The notes beneath the pieces were generated by a model. The model had not been told where the DNA came from, ran no database searches, and saw only the letters and a list, made by a program, of their open reading frames with translations. A stretch of DNA of 44,000 bases from Neocallimastix lanati (nom. inval.) (taxonomy: Eukaryota; Neocallimastigomycota; Neocallimastigomycetes; Neocallimastigales; Neocallimastigaceae): the NCBI GenBank assembly GCA_016946835.1, contig JACVTC010000043.1, positions 783,501-827,500 on the forward strand, read 5' to 3'. Position 1 is the stretch's first letter. Each line of letters opens with the position of its first letter. Below are positions 28,485 through 41,331 of this stretch, piece by piece. A program made the translations under genes and the position numbers.

Positions 28485-28560
28485 TATAACAAATTTTAAA
28501 AAAATAATATTTAACATTCTTTATATTATAATTTTTAATAGATTATAATTTAAATATTTT
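25494..28560. other. Homopolymer-rich intergenic region
   Basis: No supported gene. It contains unusually many poly-A runs (about 25867-25902, 25927-25965, 26315-26342, 27918-27950) and a poly-T run (about 26790-26830). The small ORFs at 26057-26245 and 27119-27304 are low-complexity. GAAGATTA and TAATCTTC at about 27692-27721 could pair as a hairpin. Confidence 0.65.
27975..28445. repeat. Diverged direct duplication, about 220 bp per copy
   Basis: Copies at about 27975-28220 and 28245-28445 share ordered blocks: GATAAAT, ATGTATAAACTT, a TATAAATA run, AGATTTTTTTAA, a TATA run, TTATAATCATAATCATATAA, and AATTTTAATGA. They differ by substitutions and AT-run lengths, so the duplication is older than the 92-bp and 62-bp ones in this window. 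Confidence 0.75.
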
Positions 28561-28562
28561 AA

Positions 28563-28665
<103 letters not shown>

Positions 28666-28793
28666 GTATTTATTATTATGATGATGATTATATAATAATT
28701 TATTATAATAATTTATTATATTGATTATTGTATTATATACCGATGACATTATCTATTATTATTTATTTATTATGATTAATCATTATTATTTAT

Positions 28794-28826
<33 letters not shown>

Positions 28827-28877
28827 TTATATTTATATATATATATATATAAATATAATTTCTCTAAGAAATTTTCT

Positions 28878-30731
28878 CTATGAATAATTTACAAAAAGCA
28901 TACTTTGATAAATAATCAAAAATAACGTTTCTAAATTGGGATCATACAACGTATAGTCTGAAATAATTCCTTGATTTTTCACACTTTCTAATACATCAAA
29001 CATATTTCCAATAGGTAATCGATTTTCTATATAAAATTTATACCGATTAAGTGATTGTCTTTCCAGGGAATATCCGATATTTGAGAGGACCGAACTTGGA
29101 TTCTCAAAGAGTGTCTGTAAAAATTCACGGAAGGTGGCAGTTTCTATAATAAATACATAGCAATTGACATATTTCTTAATTAATGAGTCTGGTGTACCAT
29201 AACAGGAGATAATTCCATTTTGTAGGAAGGATACACGATCACAAAGTGCTTCAGCTTCATCCATAGCATTCGTTGCTAATATAAAGGAGGTGGATTGCTT
29301 CTTATGTTTGGCATCTTGAATTAATTTCCATATCTCATGTTTAATATGAGAATCCACTTCTCTGGTCGGTTCATCCAATATAACGTATTTGGGATAACCA
29401 CATAAGGCCAGGAGAACAGAACATTTACGTTTTATACTGATACTGAGATCGGCCATCGGTTTAAACTGATATTTTTCTAGATGACAAAATCGAATATAGT
29501 GCTCAGCCTCCTTTTTTATACAATGGAGTGGGTAGCCTCGTAATTCTAAAAAGAGTTCTAAATGATCCCGTAAAGTTAACTCTTCCCAAAAAATATTACT
29601 CTGATTACAATATCCAAGCTTTAAATCAGGTATAGTTTTTATATTTTGACCGTCATAATAAATATCCCCATAGGTCGCTTCCGTAATTCCTGCTAAAGTA
29701 TCTAATATAGTTGTTTTACCAACATTATCTGGCCCCAACAATCCAAAGCATTCATTATAGTTAACATGGAAGGAAACATGCTCAATAATGGTTTGAACAA
29801 AAGTAATATCCTCAGTGTACATCGATCGATGAATCTCACCATACGCAAAATCGGTTCTCATTACGTTATCATGACAGTTTTCGGGTTTTGCATGAAATTC
29901 CTTATTTAATCTCAACACACTTATCGGAAATTCATTATATTTTTCATTGACTCTTAAATATTCATTTAGGGCACTATCCTCTATATAAATTGGATAATTG
30001 GAATATCTTTCCTCATGAAGCATATCACACAAATCACTATTGGCATAATTTTTCTTGATTTTTCTTTTCTCGATATAATTTCTATCCAAGGTCATAATAA
30101 TAATGAAATAAAATATGATAGAGATTCCAGCTCCTAAAAAATTAAATTTGATACCATTATCCTTATTCCAATAATTCGTAAATGTTAATGGATATTCTGC
30201 AGCATCAATTGTATTAAGATATTTCATCCAAGAAAGTGAATTCATTAATAAACCGAGAGAACTAAGTGGATAAATGATGATCATAACGAAATCTGAATAT
30301 ATATTATCTTTTTTAAAGATATTATTGAAAAATAGAGTTGATTCATATTTATAGTTTGAATAATCTTTCATACCAATTAAAAAATAAATCATTAATAATA
30401 TAAGATTTAAATATAATAAATTCGAATATATGATTTTTGAATTATTAAATAAGAAACTAATAGAATATTGAAAAAGAACTGTGGCTAATGCACTATTATT
30501 ATTATTATTTTATTATTTTAATAATAATATATATTAAATAAATAAATAAATAAATAATAAAAATTAAAATATATATTAAATAAATAAATAAATAAATAAT
30601 AAAAATTAAAATATATATTAAATAAATAAATAAATAATAAAAATTAAAATATATATTAAATAAATAAATAAATAATAAAAATTAAAATATATATTAAATA
30701 AATAAATAAATAATAAAAATTAAAATATATA

Positions 30732-30775
<44 letters not shown>

Positions 30776-32889
30776 AAAAAATTATAAATTAAATATTATT
30801 ATTAAATGTATAAATTTATTAATTTTTTTTTTTTTTTTTTTTACTTACTTTAAAATAATATTAGCCAATATGAAAAGAATAGCATAGAAATTATAAAAAG
30901 GCTCATATTTACAAAATAATGCTGCCATTAAAACAATTAAACAAGTCATAATATATATAGAAACATCAGTAATTAGTGATGCAATCCAATAAGTACTACG
31001 ATTAACTCCATTTAATCGAAGTTGTATAATAATTAATTTTTTTCGTTCATAAGCAACTGTTTTAGCATAACTTACAACACCTAATAATAAAACAAAATTT
31101 AATATTAAATTTACATTATTTAAAATAAATTTGGTAAACTGAGTATTAATATAAGGGAAAGGATGATTAATTATTCTTATTTTTGTAGGATTATCATTAA
31201 TATTAACTATATTGTTATTGTTATTATTATTATTATTGAGATTAGCTTCATTAATAAGAGTATTATTGTTGCGTATCATGTCTAGGACTAAATTTGAAAG
31301 AAAATTCATAGATGTTGGTAATGAATTTGATATGGTTCGATTATAAAATAAATCAAAATAAAAATTATTCATATCATCATTTAAATTATTATTAATAACA
31401 TTAATAAATGAAATCAAATTTTTTTGTTGTTTTATAATTTCATTTTGATCGGTTTTCATATTTATATTAATGAAATTTTTCTTTAAATCTTTATAGATTT
31501 TTAAAATATTTTGAAGAGGTATATTATTATTGAGATCTGTTTGATTATAAATTGTAAGTGTATCTGTGAAAATACCCCACTGTATATTTTCAGGGACAGA
31601 AGTATAGGATAAATCTTTTTCTTCTCTATACATTAAAACCCCTAAATTTTTGGAATTTAAATATATAAAAATTATTGTGGACACGAAGATCGGTAAAATA
31701 ATACTTTTGAAGATAAATAATTTTTTTCCAAAATAAATTTTATATTTTAAACGTACTAATCTGAGGAAAATAGTTAAAGAAGATATATGTTTAGTGGGTA
31801 CAGGTTCTGGTAAAGTAGTATAATCATTTGTTAATAATTTTTCATTATCATTGATTTCTGTATCAATGATTTGATGTAATGAACTTAAGTTAGCTGACTC
31901 TTTACTGATATTTATTCCATCAATAATTAATGAAGAATCATCATTTAAATCAATACTCTCATTTTCACTATCACTGTCACTGTTCTCATCATTTTTCTGT
32001 TCTTCTTCTTCATTGAATCTCATATATAATTCTTCAAGTGAAGGTGGTTCAATAAAATAATCCTTAATAACCTCCTCATTTGAAAGATTTTTTAACTCTT
32101 TAAAAATGTAATTATAACAATTTGTTGAATAAATAGGTAATTTCCATATATGATAGGTTTCTAAAGTTTCATCAGATGAATCATGACCATTGCTATCATT
32201 ACTATTATTATTAATACTATTAATACTATTATTATTATTATTACTATTATTATTATTACTATTATTATTATTATTATTATTATTATTTGTATTTATATTT
32301 GAATTTGCACTATTATTTGATATATATTGAGCTGTAGGAATAATATTTTGTATAACTGAATTTACATAGGAATAATTATTTGTTTTTAAATTTAACTTAT
32401 AATCTAATTTAAAATGTTCCTTTAAATAACTACTTGAACCATAACAACGAATTTTTCCTTTCGATAAGATAAGTTTACGATCAGCTAAAATATCTGCTTC
32501 TTTTATATCATGAGTAGTAAAAATAACAATTCTTTTTTTCTTCAAAACAGATAAAATATTGCATATTTTTCTTTTATATGGTCTACTAAGTCCTGCCATA
32601 GGTTCATCCAATATTAAATACTTCGGATGGCCTAATATGGCTATTCCAAGACATAGTAATCTTTTTTCATCATTAGTCAATTTTTTTACTTTACTATTAC
32701 CATTTAAACTTAATATTTTAAGAATATTTTCTAAATTTTCATTACTTTTACCTTTAATTTCAGTATATATATATAAATTTTTCATTACTGAAAATGATTC
32801 AAAAAGTGCAATATCCTGTAAACATATACCTTTAACAATATGAAATAAACAATTGAAAATTATAATATATATTATAAATTATTTAAATG

Positions 32890-32946
<57 letters not shown>

Positions 32947-35055
32947 ATATATTATTATTATTATTATTATTATTATTATCATCATCATTATTATTATTAT
33001 TATTATCATCATCATCATTATTATTATTATTATTAAATAAAATATTTAGTATTAAAATTTTAATTTTAATATTTAATATATTCCAATAATTAATAAACAT
33101 GTATATAAGTATATATTCAATATTAAATTTAAGTTTAAGTTTTTATTTTTACCTGTATTATTTAATATACTTTTCTTATTTGTTTTTAAATCTTGACCGT
33201 CATAATAGATATTACCATAGTCTGGTGGTACTTTTCCAATTAACATATTTATTATTGAAGATTTTCCGGATTCATTATGACCAACAATTGATAAAATTTC
33301 ATTTCGATAAGCTTTAAATGATATATTATCAACTTCTATATAATTATTATCTGATTCTGGATAACCTTTAACAATATTTTGAACATCAATATAACTACTT
33401 TCTTGACATTGATAATTTTCAATATCTTCTTTCCATGAATTAGTTGAATTGATATTTAATGATTTTAATCTTTTATTTGATCTCGATTTTCTCTTCAGTG
33501 ATATAAAACTATTACTTTCTTTGGAAATCAGATAATCAAATAGTAATGCTAATAGAAAATAAAATACACAATTCCAGACTAAACATAGAAATGAAACAAT
33601 AATGACTTTATCTGTTAATATATTAATAGATGTTGATTGTAATAAACTACTATTTATATGTTTCCATCTATTTAATGCTCTACCCATAGAGATTGATGAG
33701 AAAAAAATTGATCCAATAACTTGAAAGGTTGAACTAAGTGATTGAACAATAATAAAAAGGAAACTAAAAACGAATAAAAAAGCAAATGAAATTACATAGG
33801 CAACCCTTGGAATTTTTTGTATGATGGAAAGCAAAAAACATATATTAACTATGGATATTGGATAAATAAATAATAAAGCTATGATTACAAAGAGAGATGA
33901 ATAGGAATAAAAAGAGAAAGTTGATATGACCTTGACAATGAACAGAATAATGGATAATATAGTTGATATAATATAAAGAACTGAAATATTAGTTATAATC
34001 CATGACATCCAATAACAAAAGGGTGATACTCCTAAAGTTAGTAAGTATTCCTTGGATTTATTTTGTTTTTCTGTTAAAATTTGAGATATTGATTCAAGAA
34101 GCGGTACTACAAAAATAAATTCTATTAAACATATAATCATTACATTTACAAATGAATAATTTTGAGTTTGATATCTTAAATAGGCCAAAGTATCTAGCTT
34201 TATATTATAATTATATACTTTATTTGCATTTGTTTCATTTGTTTTTAAATAAATTAAAGTTTTATCTATAGCAAATTGTATTGGTGCAAAAATTGGAAAA
34301 TAATCATAAGCATCATATCTAATTAACGATGTTTCATCATTGTTAGTAAAATAGTGAGGGTTAGGTATTGAATTTCCGGCTACTCTTATTTTATAACATG
34401 ATAAATCTGAATTAAAAATAATTCCAGCAAGTAATGCCTTTGATTCTTTCATATAATATTCTTCCAATAATTTCTCATTTTCGAAATACATTAAATCAAC
34501 ATTAGTTTCATAAAATATTGATTTTTCTTTCAAATTTGTTAGAATAATATTTGAAATGTTACGATTGACATTTTGAGGTAAAACAAAACCAATTACTGTA
34601 TTAATTGCCTCGTTTTCTTCTTCATATTTTTTAATATAATCATATCCCAATTGCTCTTCATCTGATATTGGTTTTTCAATATATAATACCCAAAAAGCTG
34701 TTTTTATTTTTTAAATAATTTGAATTTGAATTTTTAAAAAAAAATAAGAAATTCAAATTTAATGATTTGAAATTGATTTCATAGTATATATATATAAGAA
34801 TAATGTATATTTAATAATTAGCAATTGTATTAATTTATTTATACATTTATTCATTAATTTATTTTCTTTTTATTTTTTTTTTTTTTAAAATTTAATTTAT
34901 TAATAATATTTACTTATTATAACAATTGATAATAAAATAAATAAGGTTTCTTTAATAACATTTCTTACTGTTACTATCTTATACCAAAAATTTTTTCTTA
35001 TTAAAATTGAAAACTTTTTATATATATCATTCTTTTCATTCAATTCATTAACCTT
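28878..35055 (-). CDS. Full-length ABCA-type ABC transporter, at least four exons, 5' end unresolved
   Basis: Exons (from about 35055)-34914, 34697-33153, 32829-30849 and 30492-28878 join in frame with GT/AG introns of 216, 323 and 356 bases, about 1,760 residues. The order is membrane domain 1, ATP-binding domain 1, poly-Asn and acidic linker, membrane domain 2, ATP-binding domain 2, the ABCA (lipid or steroid exporter-like) plan. The first helix is in exon 1 (TLFILLSIVII); the large loop and helix cluster are in exon 2. Domain 1 has Walker A GHNESGKSS, Walker B YLILDEPMAGL, switch TTHDIKEAD, but LTNDEKR where the signature LSGGQ-like motif belongs. Domain 2 has GPDNVGKTT, LSISIKRKCS, YVILDEPTREVD, and LATNAMDEAEALCDR with Asn for the switch His. 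No in-frame ATG is seen: a TGA at 35058-35056 precedes exon 1, so a further exon or a lost start is implied. Transported substrate unknown. Confidence 0.88.
30529..30737. repeat. Minisatellite inside the last ABCA intron, 42- then 38-bp units
   Basis: Five tandem units begin at 30529, 30571, 30613, 30651 and 30689. Each has ATATATTAAA, a TAAA run and ATAATAAAAATTAAAAT. The first two are 42 bases and the last three 38, differing by one TAAA. The array lies wholly within the 356-base intron. Confidence 0.93.
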
Positions 35056-36916
35056 TCATATTCATAATTGTTTTGTTTATGAAAAAATACATATATATAT
35101 ATATTAAATTTAATATTTTTAAAGAACTACAAAATAATTTATAATTTATTATATTAATTATATATAAAAATATATAATTTGATTATTACCATTTTACAAT
35201 GTTATCTTTTACTTTATAATTATATTAATTATATTTAAAGCATAAACAGCTCAATATTAAATTAGTTATATCAGTAATTTAAATTAAATAAATATTAATA
35301 TGATTTATTATTATAATAAACGCTTTTAAAATATTAAACAATTTATTGTTTATTTTTAAAGAATTTTATAATTACAGTGATAATAATAAATAATTTTAAT
35401 ATTTATTGTTATTATCTTAATAAATATTTAAAGAATACCATTATTTTTTATCTATTATTATTTTTTATTTTTTTTTTTTTTTATTTTTTATAACAATATC
35501 TATAATACTATAATATAAAAGAAAAATATAATAGTAATAAAATAATTATTACTAAAAAATAAATTAAATAAAAAATAATAAAAAAAAAACCCTACTTTTA
35601 TTTTTTTTTATATTATTTTATTTTTTATTTCTTAAAACTGAAATTTTAAATTTTATATTTTATCAAAGTTAAATAAATAATTTTTTTTATAATATTAATA
35701 TTAAAAAAAATTATTTATTAATGAAAATTAAATATAATATAAAATTTTATTTTAATTTATTTGTTTTTGATTTTTTAATAATGTTTAATATTATTATTAT
35801 TATAATATTATTAATAATTACATAATTAATAATATTTAATTATTATAATTATTTTATTTAATCAATTGGATTAATTTTAATGATTTTACCTACAAATAAA
35901 TTCAAAATAGAGTAAAATAAAATAAGAATAAGAATAAAAATAAAAATAAAAATAAAAATAAAAATAAAAATAAAAAGAATCATTTATAAATTTAAAATAA
36001 AAATTAAAATAAAAATTAAAGAATCATTTAAAATAAATAATAAATAATAAATAATAAATAATTAATAATAAATAATAAATTATAAATAATAAATAATAAA
36101 TAATAATTATAATAAAATATATTAAATAAAAACAAATTAAAAATATATTAATTTGAAATTAATTTGAAATCAATATATAAATTATTTTATTAAATACTGC
36201 ATTTTAATATATTAGAATAACATTTTATTTAGAGAATTACCAATAAAATTTTATCCTTTTTACCGAAAAATTATATTTAAATCAATAATTTAAAAAAAAA
36301 TTAAAAAATAAATAAATTTTGTGTAACATTAAACTTTTTTTTTTATTTATATTAATTTTTATATTTTGGTTCTTTTCTTTATAATAAAATTATTTATACT
36401 GAAATTAAAGTGAAAAATGTTTCAAATATCATTAAATTTTGTTATACAAAAATCTTTATTAGTTTAATATATATACTAAATGTGGTATAATTAAAGATGA
36501 TTAATAAAGCTCTATTAATTATTTCAATTTAAAAAAGAAAAATCAAACTTTTTTTTTTAAAAAAAAAAACTGACCAAATGATACATAAATATGTCATATT
36601 TAAAAAATGGGAAAAAAAGATAAAAATAATTCTAAAAAAAAAATTGATTTGATTAAAAAATGTCTATATAAATTATAAATTTATTCAATAAAAATATTAT
36701 ATTCATATACTATCTTTTTTTTAAAAAAAAAAAAAAAAAAGTTTTACGATACTTTATTAAAAAATTTATGTACTAATAATAATACTGAATTTAGAATTTA
36801 TATAATAATGAATTTGAAATGATACTATGGTGTGACATATATAAATATTAAATATATCAGTACTCTCAGAGAATTATTAAATTTCATTTAAAAAAAAAAA
36901 AAAAAAAATTAATATT
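35056..36916. other. AT-rich intergenic region
   Basis: No supported gene. It has an AAATA array (about 35935-35975) and a TAAATAA array (about 36030-36105). Any missing first exon and promoter of the ABCA gene should lie at the left end. Confidence 0.6.
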
Positions 36917-37040
36917 ACATCTTATTAAACTTACTCATTTTAATTTAATAATTAAAATAAAAGTTTCAAATAATTTGTACATCTTATTAAACTTACTCAT
37001 TTTAATTTAATAATTAAAATAAAAGTTTCAAATAATTTGT
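36917..37040. repeat. Tandem duplication with a 62-bp period
   Basis: Two copies (36917-36978 and 36979-37040) start ACATCTTATTAAACTTACTC and end AAATAATTTGT and are identical by eye, so the event is recent. No ORF is involved. Confidence 0.95.
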
Positions 37041-37499
37041 ATATCAAATATATTATGATCCTTTTGTGTTGAAAAAATAATAATACCAATTTAAAATATT
37101 GTTTTATAAAACTATTAATATATAAAAAATAAATAAATAAATAAAAAAACATATGATTACATTACATTATTGTAGAAAAAAAAATAATTCAAAAGTTGTA
37201 TCGTATTTGAAATAGAATTATTTTTATTATTATATATATAATATTTAATTTTAGAATAATATTTTTTTATAATATGTAATATTTAATTTAACATATATTA
37301 AAATTAATTATTAATTATCATTAATGATTAAATAAATAAATAAATAATAAAGATGTATATTATTATTAATATTCTTAAGCATATGACAATTATAATAGAT
37401 TATATTATAATTAATTTTCTTTTGTGTTTTTTTCTCATAAAGGTTTAAAATCATAATCATCTAAATAATGGATAGATAATTCGTACAGATATTTATGTT
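37041..37499. other. AT-rich spacer
   Basis: Nothing recognised apart from short TAAA runs. Confidence 0.6.
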
Positions 37500-38262
37500 A
37501 CTTCATTATTTATTTTATTTTATTTCATTCAATTTGTGCTTTATTTTATATTTCAACGATTTATTTTATTTCATTCAATTTATGCTTTATTTTATATTTC
37601 AACGATTTATTTTATTTCATTCAATTTGTGCTTTATTTTATATTTCAGCGATTTATTTTATTTTATTTTATTTTATTTTATTTTATTTTATTTTATTTTA
37701 TTTTATTTTATTTTATTTTGTTTTATTTTATTTTATTTTATTTTATTTTATTTTATTTTATTTTATTTTATTTTATTTTATTTTATTTTATTTTATTCAA
37801 TCTGTACTTATATTTATGTTTCTACTATTCATTTTATTTTATTTTATTTTATTTTATTTTATTTTATTTTATTTTATTTTATTTTATTTTATTTTATTCA
37901 ATCTGTACTTATATTTATGTTTCTACTATTCATTTTATTTTATTTTATTTTATTTTATTTATTTTATTTTATTTTATTTTATTTTATTTTATTTTATTTT
38001 ATTTTATTTTATTTTATTTTATTTTATTTTATTTTATTTTATTTTATTTTATTTTATTTTATTTTATTTTATTTTATTTTATTTTATTTTATTTTATTTT
38101 ATTTTATTTTATTTTATTTTATTTTATTTTATTTTATTCAATCTGTACTTCATATTTATATTTCTACTATTTATTTTAATTTAATTTATTCAATCTGTAC
38201 TTCATATTTATATTTCTACTATTTATTTTAATTTATTCAATCTGTACTTCATATTTATATTT
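37500..38262. repeat. Compound TTTTA satellite with interspersed longer monomers
   Basis: Three 46-bp units (phases at 37536, 37582, 37628) carry TTCATTCAATTTGTGCTTTA. TTTTA pentamer arrays follow (about 37650-37796, 37833-37896, 37933-38137), separated by a spacer TTCAATCTGTACTTATATTT plus ATGTTTCTACTATT. After 38137 a variant spacer (with TTCATATTT) repeats three times. The last is cut after 38262, where TGTTAAAA begins. The three overlapping 180-230 residue ORFs here are translations of the pentamer and are not genes. Confidence 0.93.
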
Positions 38263-38571
38263 TGTTAAAAATAAAGTTTAATATTATTAAATAATAAAAT
38301 AAAATTAAATAAATAATTTAAATATATTTAATATTAGTTTTATATATAATTAATATTAGTATATTAATAATAATGTAATAGTATAGCATATAATGTGGCG
38401 TATAGCAATAAAATAAATACGTTTATGTAATGTAACACTATATTATATCTTACATTAATACATGTACTTTAATTAAAAATAAATTTAATAATATCATTTT
38501 TTAATATCATTGTTGTTAAATTAAATAAAGGAATTATTAAAGAATAAAATTGAAATTGATCAATTTAAGCA
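38263..38571 (+). repeat. Candidate 5' LTR, about 309 bp
   Basis: The left edge is set by the satellite monomer, which is broken exactly where TGTTAAAA begins. The right edge is proposed at TTTAAGCA (38571), followed by GTGTATCAAAAG, weakly like a TGGTATCA primer-binding site. Together they give a TG...CA unit. The right edge is less certain than the left, and the matching 3' copy is outside the window. Confidence 0.5.
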
Positions 38572-38737
38572 GTGTATCAAAAGATTAAGAGTCTCAGGAA
38601 TACCGATATATTTTAAAAGATTATAGTTTATAGGTGTTGTTTTTAAATTTTGAATTTTTAAAAATTAATATTTAACATCTAAAAATTGATATTTAAAATT
38701 TTAAAATATCTTATAAATCTAAACAAATAATTTTATT

Positions 38738-39796
38738 ATGTCAAAAGAAATTATTGAAAATATTAGTACTAAAACCATATTAAATGATGAAAATTATTTA
38801 ATATGGAGAACAGAATTATTTTTACTGTTAGCTAAACATAAGCTATATAAATATATTAATACTGATGAAGTAAAAATAATTCTCAAATCATCAATTAAAG
38901 GAGATTCAAAAGATTATAAAACTTTTGAATTTGATAGAGATTATGTATATGATAAAAACGTTACAGAAGATATGACCGATAAGGATAATGATACTAAAAT
39001 AATAATCAATAATAGTATCTCAGATGAAATTAAGAAAAATTTAGATTTCATCTATAGTAACTCATACAAAATATTTAAAACCATTGAAGAAACTAATTCA
39101 TTTTCAAAACAACAAAGAATAGAATATTTAGAAAATGAATTAAATAAATTATATTTTGATGAAAATAAAACTTCAATTTCAATGCATGTATCCTACATGA
39201 ATAAAATATTTAATGAATTATCCAGCCTAGGCAAATGTATATCAAATAGGGATAAGATTAATTATCTTTATAATTCAATACCAACTCATTTAGCAATAAG
39301 AACTAGAATATTAGCTTATGAAAACAATTGGAACGAATGCTCTGAATCGGCAATAAAAACAATAAATCGTCTAAAGGAGTTAAGGGAATCCAAATCATAT
39401 AAACAAAACCAAGAAATAAAATCAGTCAGCTTATATTCCAATTTCAATGGAACCACTAGTAATCAAAATTACAATAAAGAATACAAAAATAAGAAAAGGG
39501 TTCCAAGATGTTACATTTGCCATAAATTAGGGCACAAGGCTGATACATGCAAATTCAAAAATACAAATAAAAATAAAAATAAAAATAAATATAAAAATAA
39601 ACATAAACAAAATTATTCAAATAATGTTGAGGCGAACAGTTCGGGAATAAAAGATTATGACTACCAAGATGCTTTTATAAGCAATGCGTTAAATGAAGAC
39701 TTTAATAATCAAGAATATAATAACGTTGCTAATAGTGCTTTGATTAACAACAAGCCGAGGCACTATAAAAGAAAAAATACTACCAAGCTTAGATAA
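38738..39796 (+). CDS. gag: Copia gag polyprotein
   Basis: 352 residues. The N-terminal part (LNDENYLIWRTELFLLLAKH) matches the copia gag pattern of a W-containing helix pair. The UBN2-like middle contains FNELSSLGKCISNRDKINYL. A CCHC zinc knuckle CYICHKLGHKADTC lies at about residues 258-271, followed by a Lys/Asn-rich basic stretch, fit for RNA binding in the particle. The ATG is the first in frame after an AT-rich leader. The ORF ends at TAA 39794-39796, and pol continues in the +1 frame from an overlap of 53 bases (39744-39796). Confidence 0.93.
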   Translation: MSKEIIENISTKTILNDENYLIWRTELFLLLAKHKLYKYINTDEVKIILKSSIKGDSKDYKTFEFDRDYVYDKNVTEDMTDKDNDTKIIINNSISDEIKKNLDFIYSNSYKIFKTIEETNSFSKQQRIEYLENELNKLYFDENKTSISMHVSYMNKIFNELSSLGKCISNRDKINYLYNSIPTHLAIRTRILAYENNWNECSESAIKTINRLKELRESKSYKQNQEIKSVSLYSNFNGTTSNQNYNKEYKNKKRVPRCYICHKLGHKADTCKFKNTNKNKNKNKYKNKHKQNYSNNVEANSSGIKDYDYQDAFISNALNEDFNNQEYNNVANSALINNKPRHYKRKNTTKLR

Positions 39797-41249
39797 AGAA
39801 TATTTTACATCTGATAGCAATGAAGAAGAAAATAACACCAATATAAATAATAATATAATTATTCAATGGACCTTAGATTCTGGAGCCTCCTACAATATGA
39901 CACACAACTTAGACTGCCTTAGTGATATTCAAAGGCATAAAGAAAGAGTATATTTTGCGGATGGCAGTTTTGTTGAATCAAAATATATAGGTACATTCAT
40001 AGGCTATATTAATGAAAATAAAATAAAATTTAAAGATGTACTATATATTCCAGAATTTAAAAGGAGCTTATTATCCATTGGAAGTCTATGTAATTCAAAT
40101 TACAAAATTATATTTTATAGAAAAAATAACAAAAATTTAGTTACAATTTATAACAATAAGGGAAATAGATTATGTACCGTATCTTCTAATAAATCAAAAA
40201 CATATAAGATATGGTCTTTTAAAAATAAACTTAATTTTGAATCAAATAATGCTGTATGTAATAGCTTAGATATACAAAATAATAATAATAAAAATGAAAA
40301 TTATGACCTTTGGCATCGCCGTCTAGGTCATTTTAATATTAATAATATTAAGAACAAACTTGATAATATTAAAGTTGATGAAAAATGTAAAGTTTGTTCA
40401 TGTTCTAAGCTTAAAAATTTCCCTTATCATCCATCTAATAATAAAACATCTGAAATATTTGAAGTTATTCACATGGATACGGTATATAGCGCTGATACCT
40501 CTATTCATGGTAACAAATATTTCTTTACAATTCTTGATGATTATTCAAGATATGGATGGGTTTTCTTTATTAAAAATAAATCTGAAGTATTTAGTACCTT
40601 CATCAAATGGTACAAAAGAATTAAAAATATTTTCAATAAAAATATTAAATATATTAAAACTGATAACGGCACTGAATATAATAATGTTAACTTTAATAAT
40701 TTTTGTGATGATAATGGAATTACACACTTATATAGCATTCCATATAATCCACAACAAAATGGGAAGGCTGAAAGGTTTCAACAAACCTTAATATTCTCTG
40801 CTCGTGCAATGTTACAAGATGCACAACTCCATCATAAATTTTGGGAAGATGCTATTGGTACTGCTAACTATATTCATAATAGACTCCCTCATAAAGGTAA
40901 TAATAATAAAGTGCCCTTTGAGGTATTATATAATAAAAAAGTTGATTATTCTAAACTTAGAGTCTTTGGTTGTCAAGCCTTCTATTTTATTCCTAAACAA
41001 TTTAGAGATAAATTTGCCAACTCTACTTTTTCAGGAATTTTTCTTGGATATGATACTAATCCATCTGCTTATCGTATCTATGATCCAAGTAATAATAAAA
41101 TTATACTTTCAAAGGCCGTTGTTTTCTTTGAAGACTATCCTGCTAATTTATCTGCACCTTCATCTCCTCCCGATATTTACAATTTTTTACCTTATAACGA
41201 AATTGGAGGAAGTATGGATGATGATAATCTTTCAGAAGATTTCAATAAT

Positions 41250-41331
<82 letters not shown>

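Noticed and set aside
32853-33100. Short ORFs rich in Leu/Ser or Asn/Asp near 32.9-33.1 kb
   Set aside because: They fall inside the 323-base ABCA intron, which holds poly-A and ATT/ATC repeats.
37495-38231. Three overlapping ORFs of 180-230 residues rich in ILFYF
   Set aside because: Translations of the TTTTA satellite in different frames.
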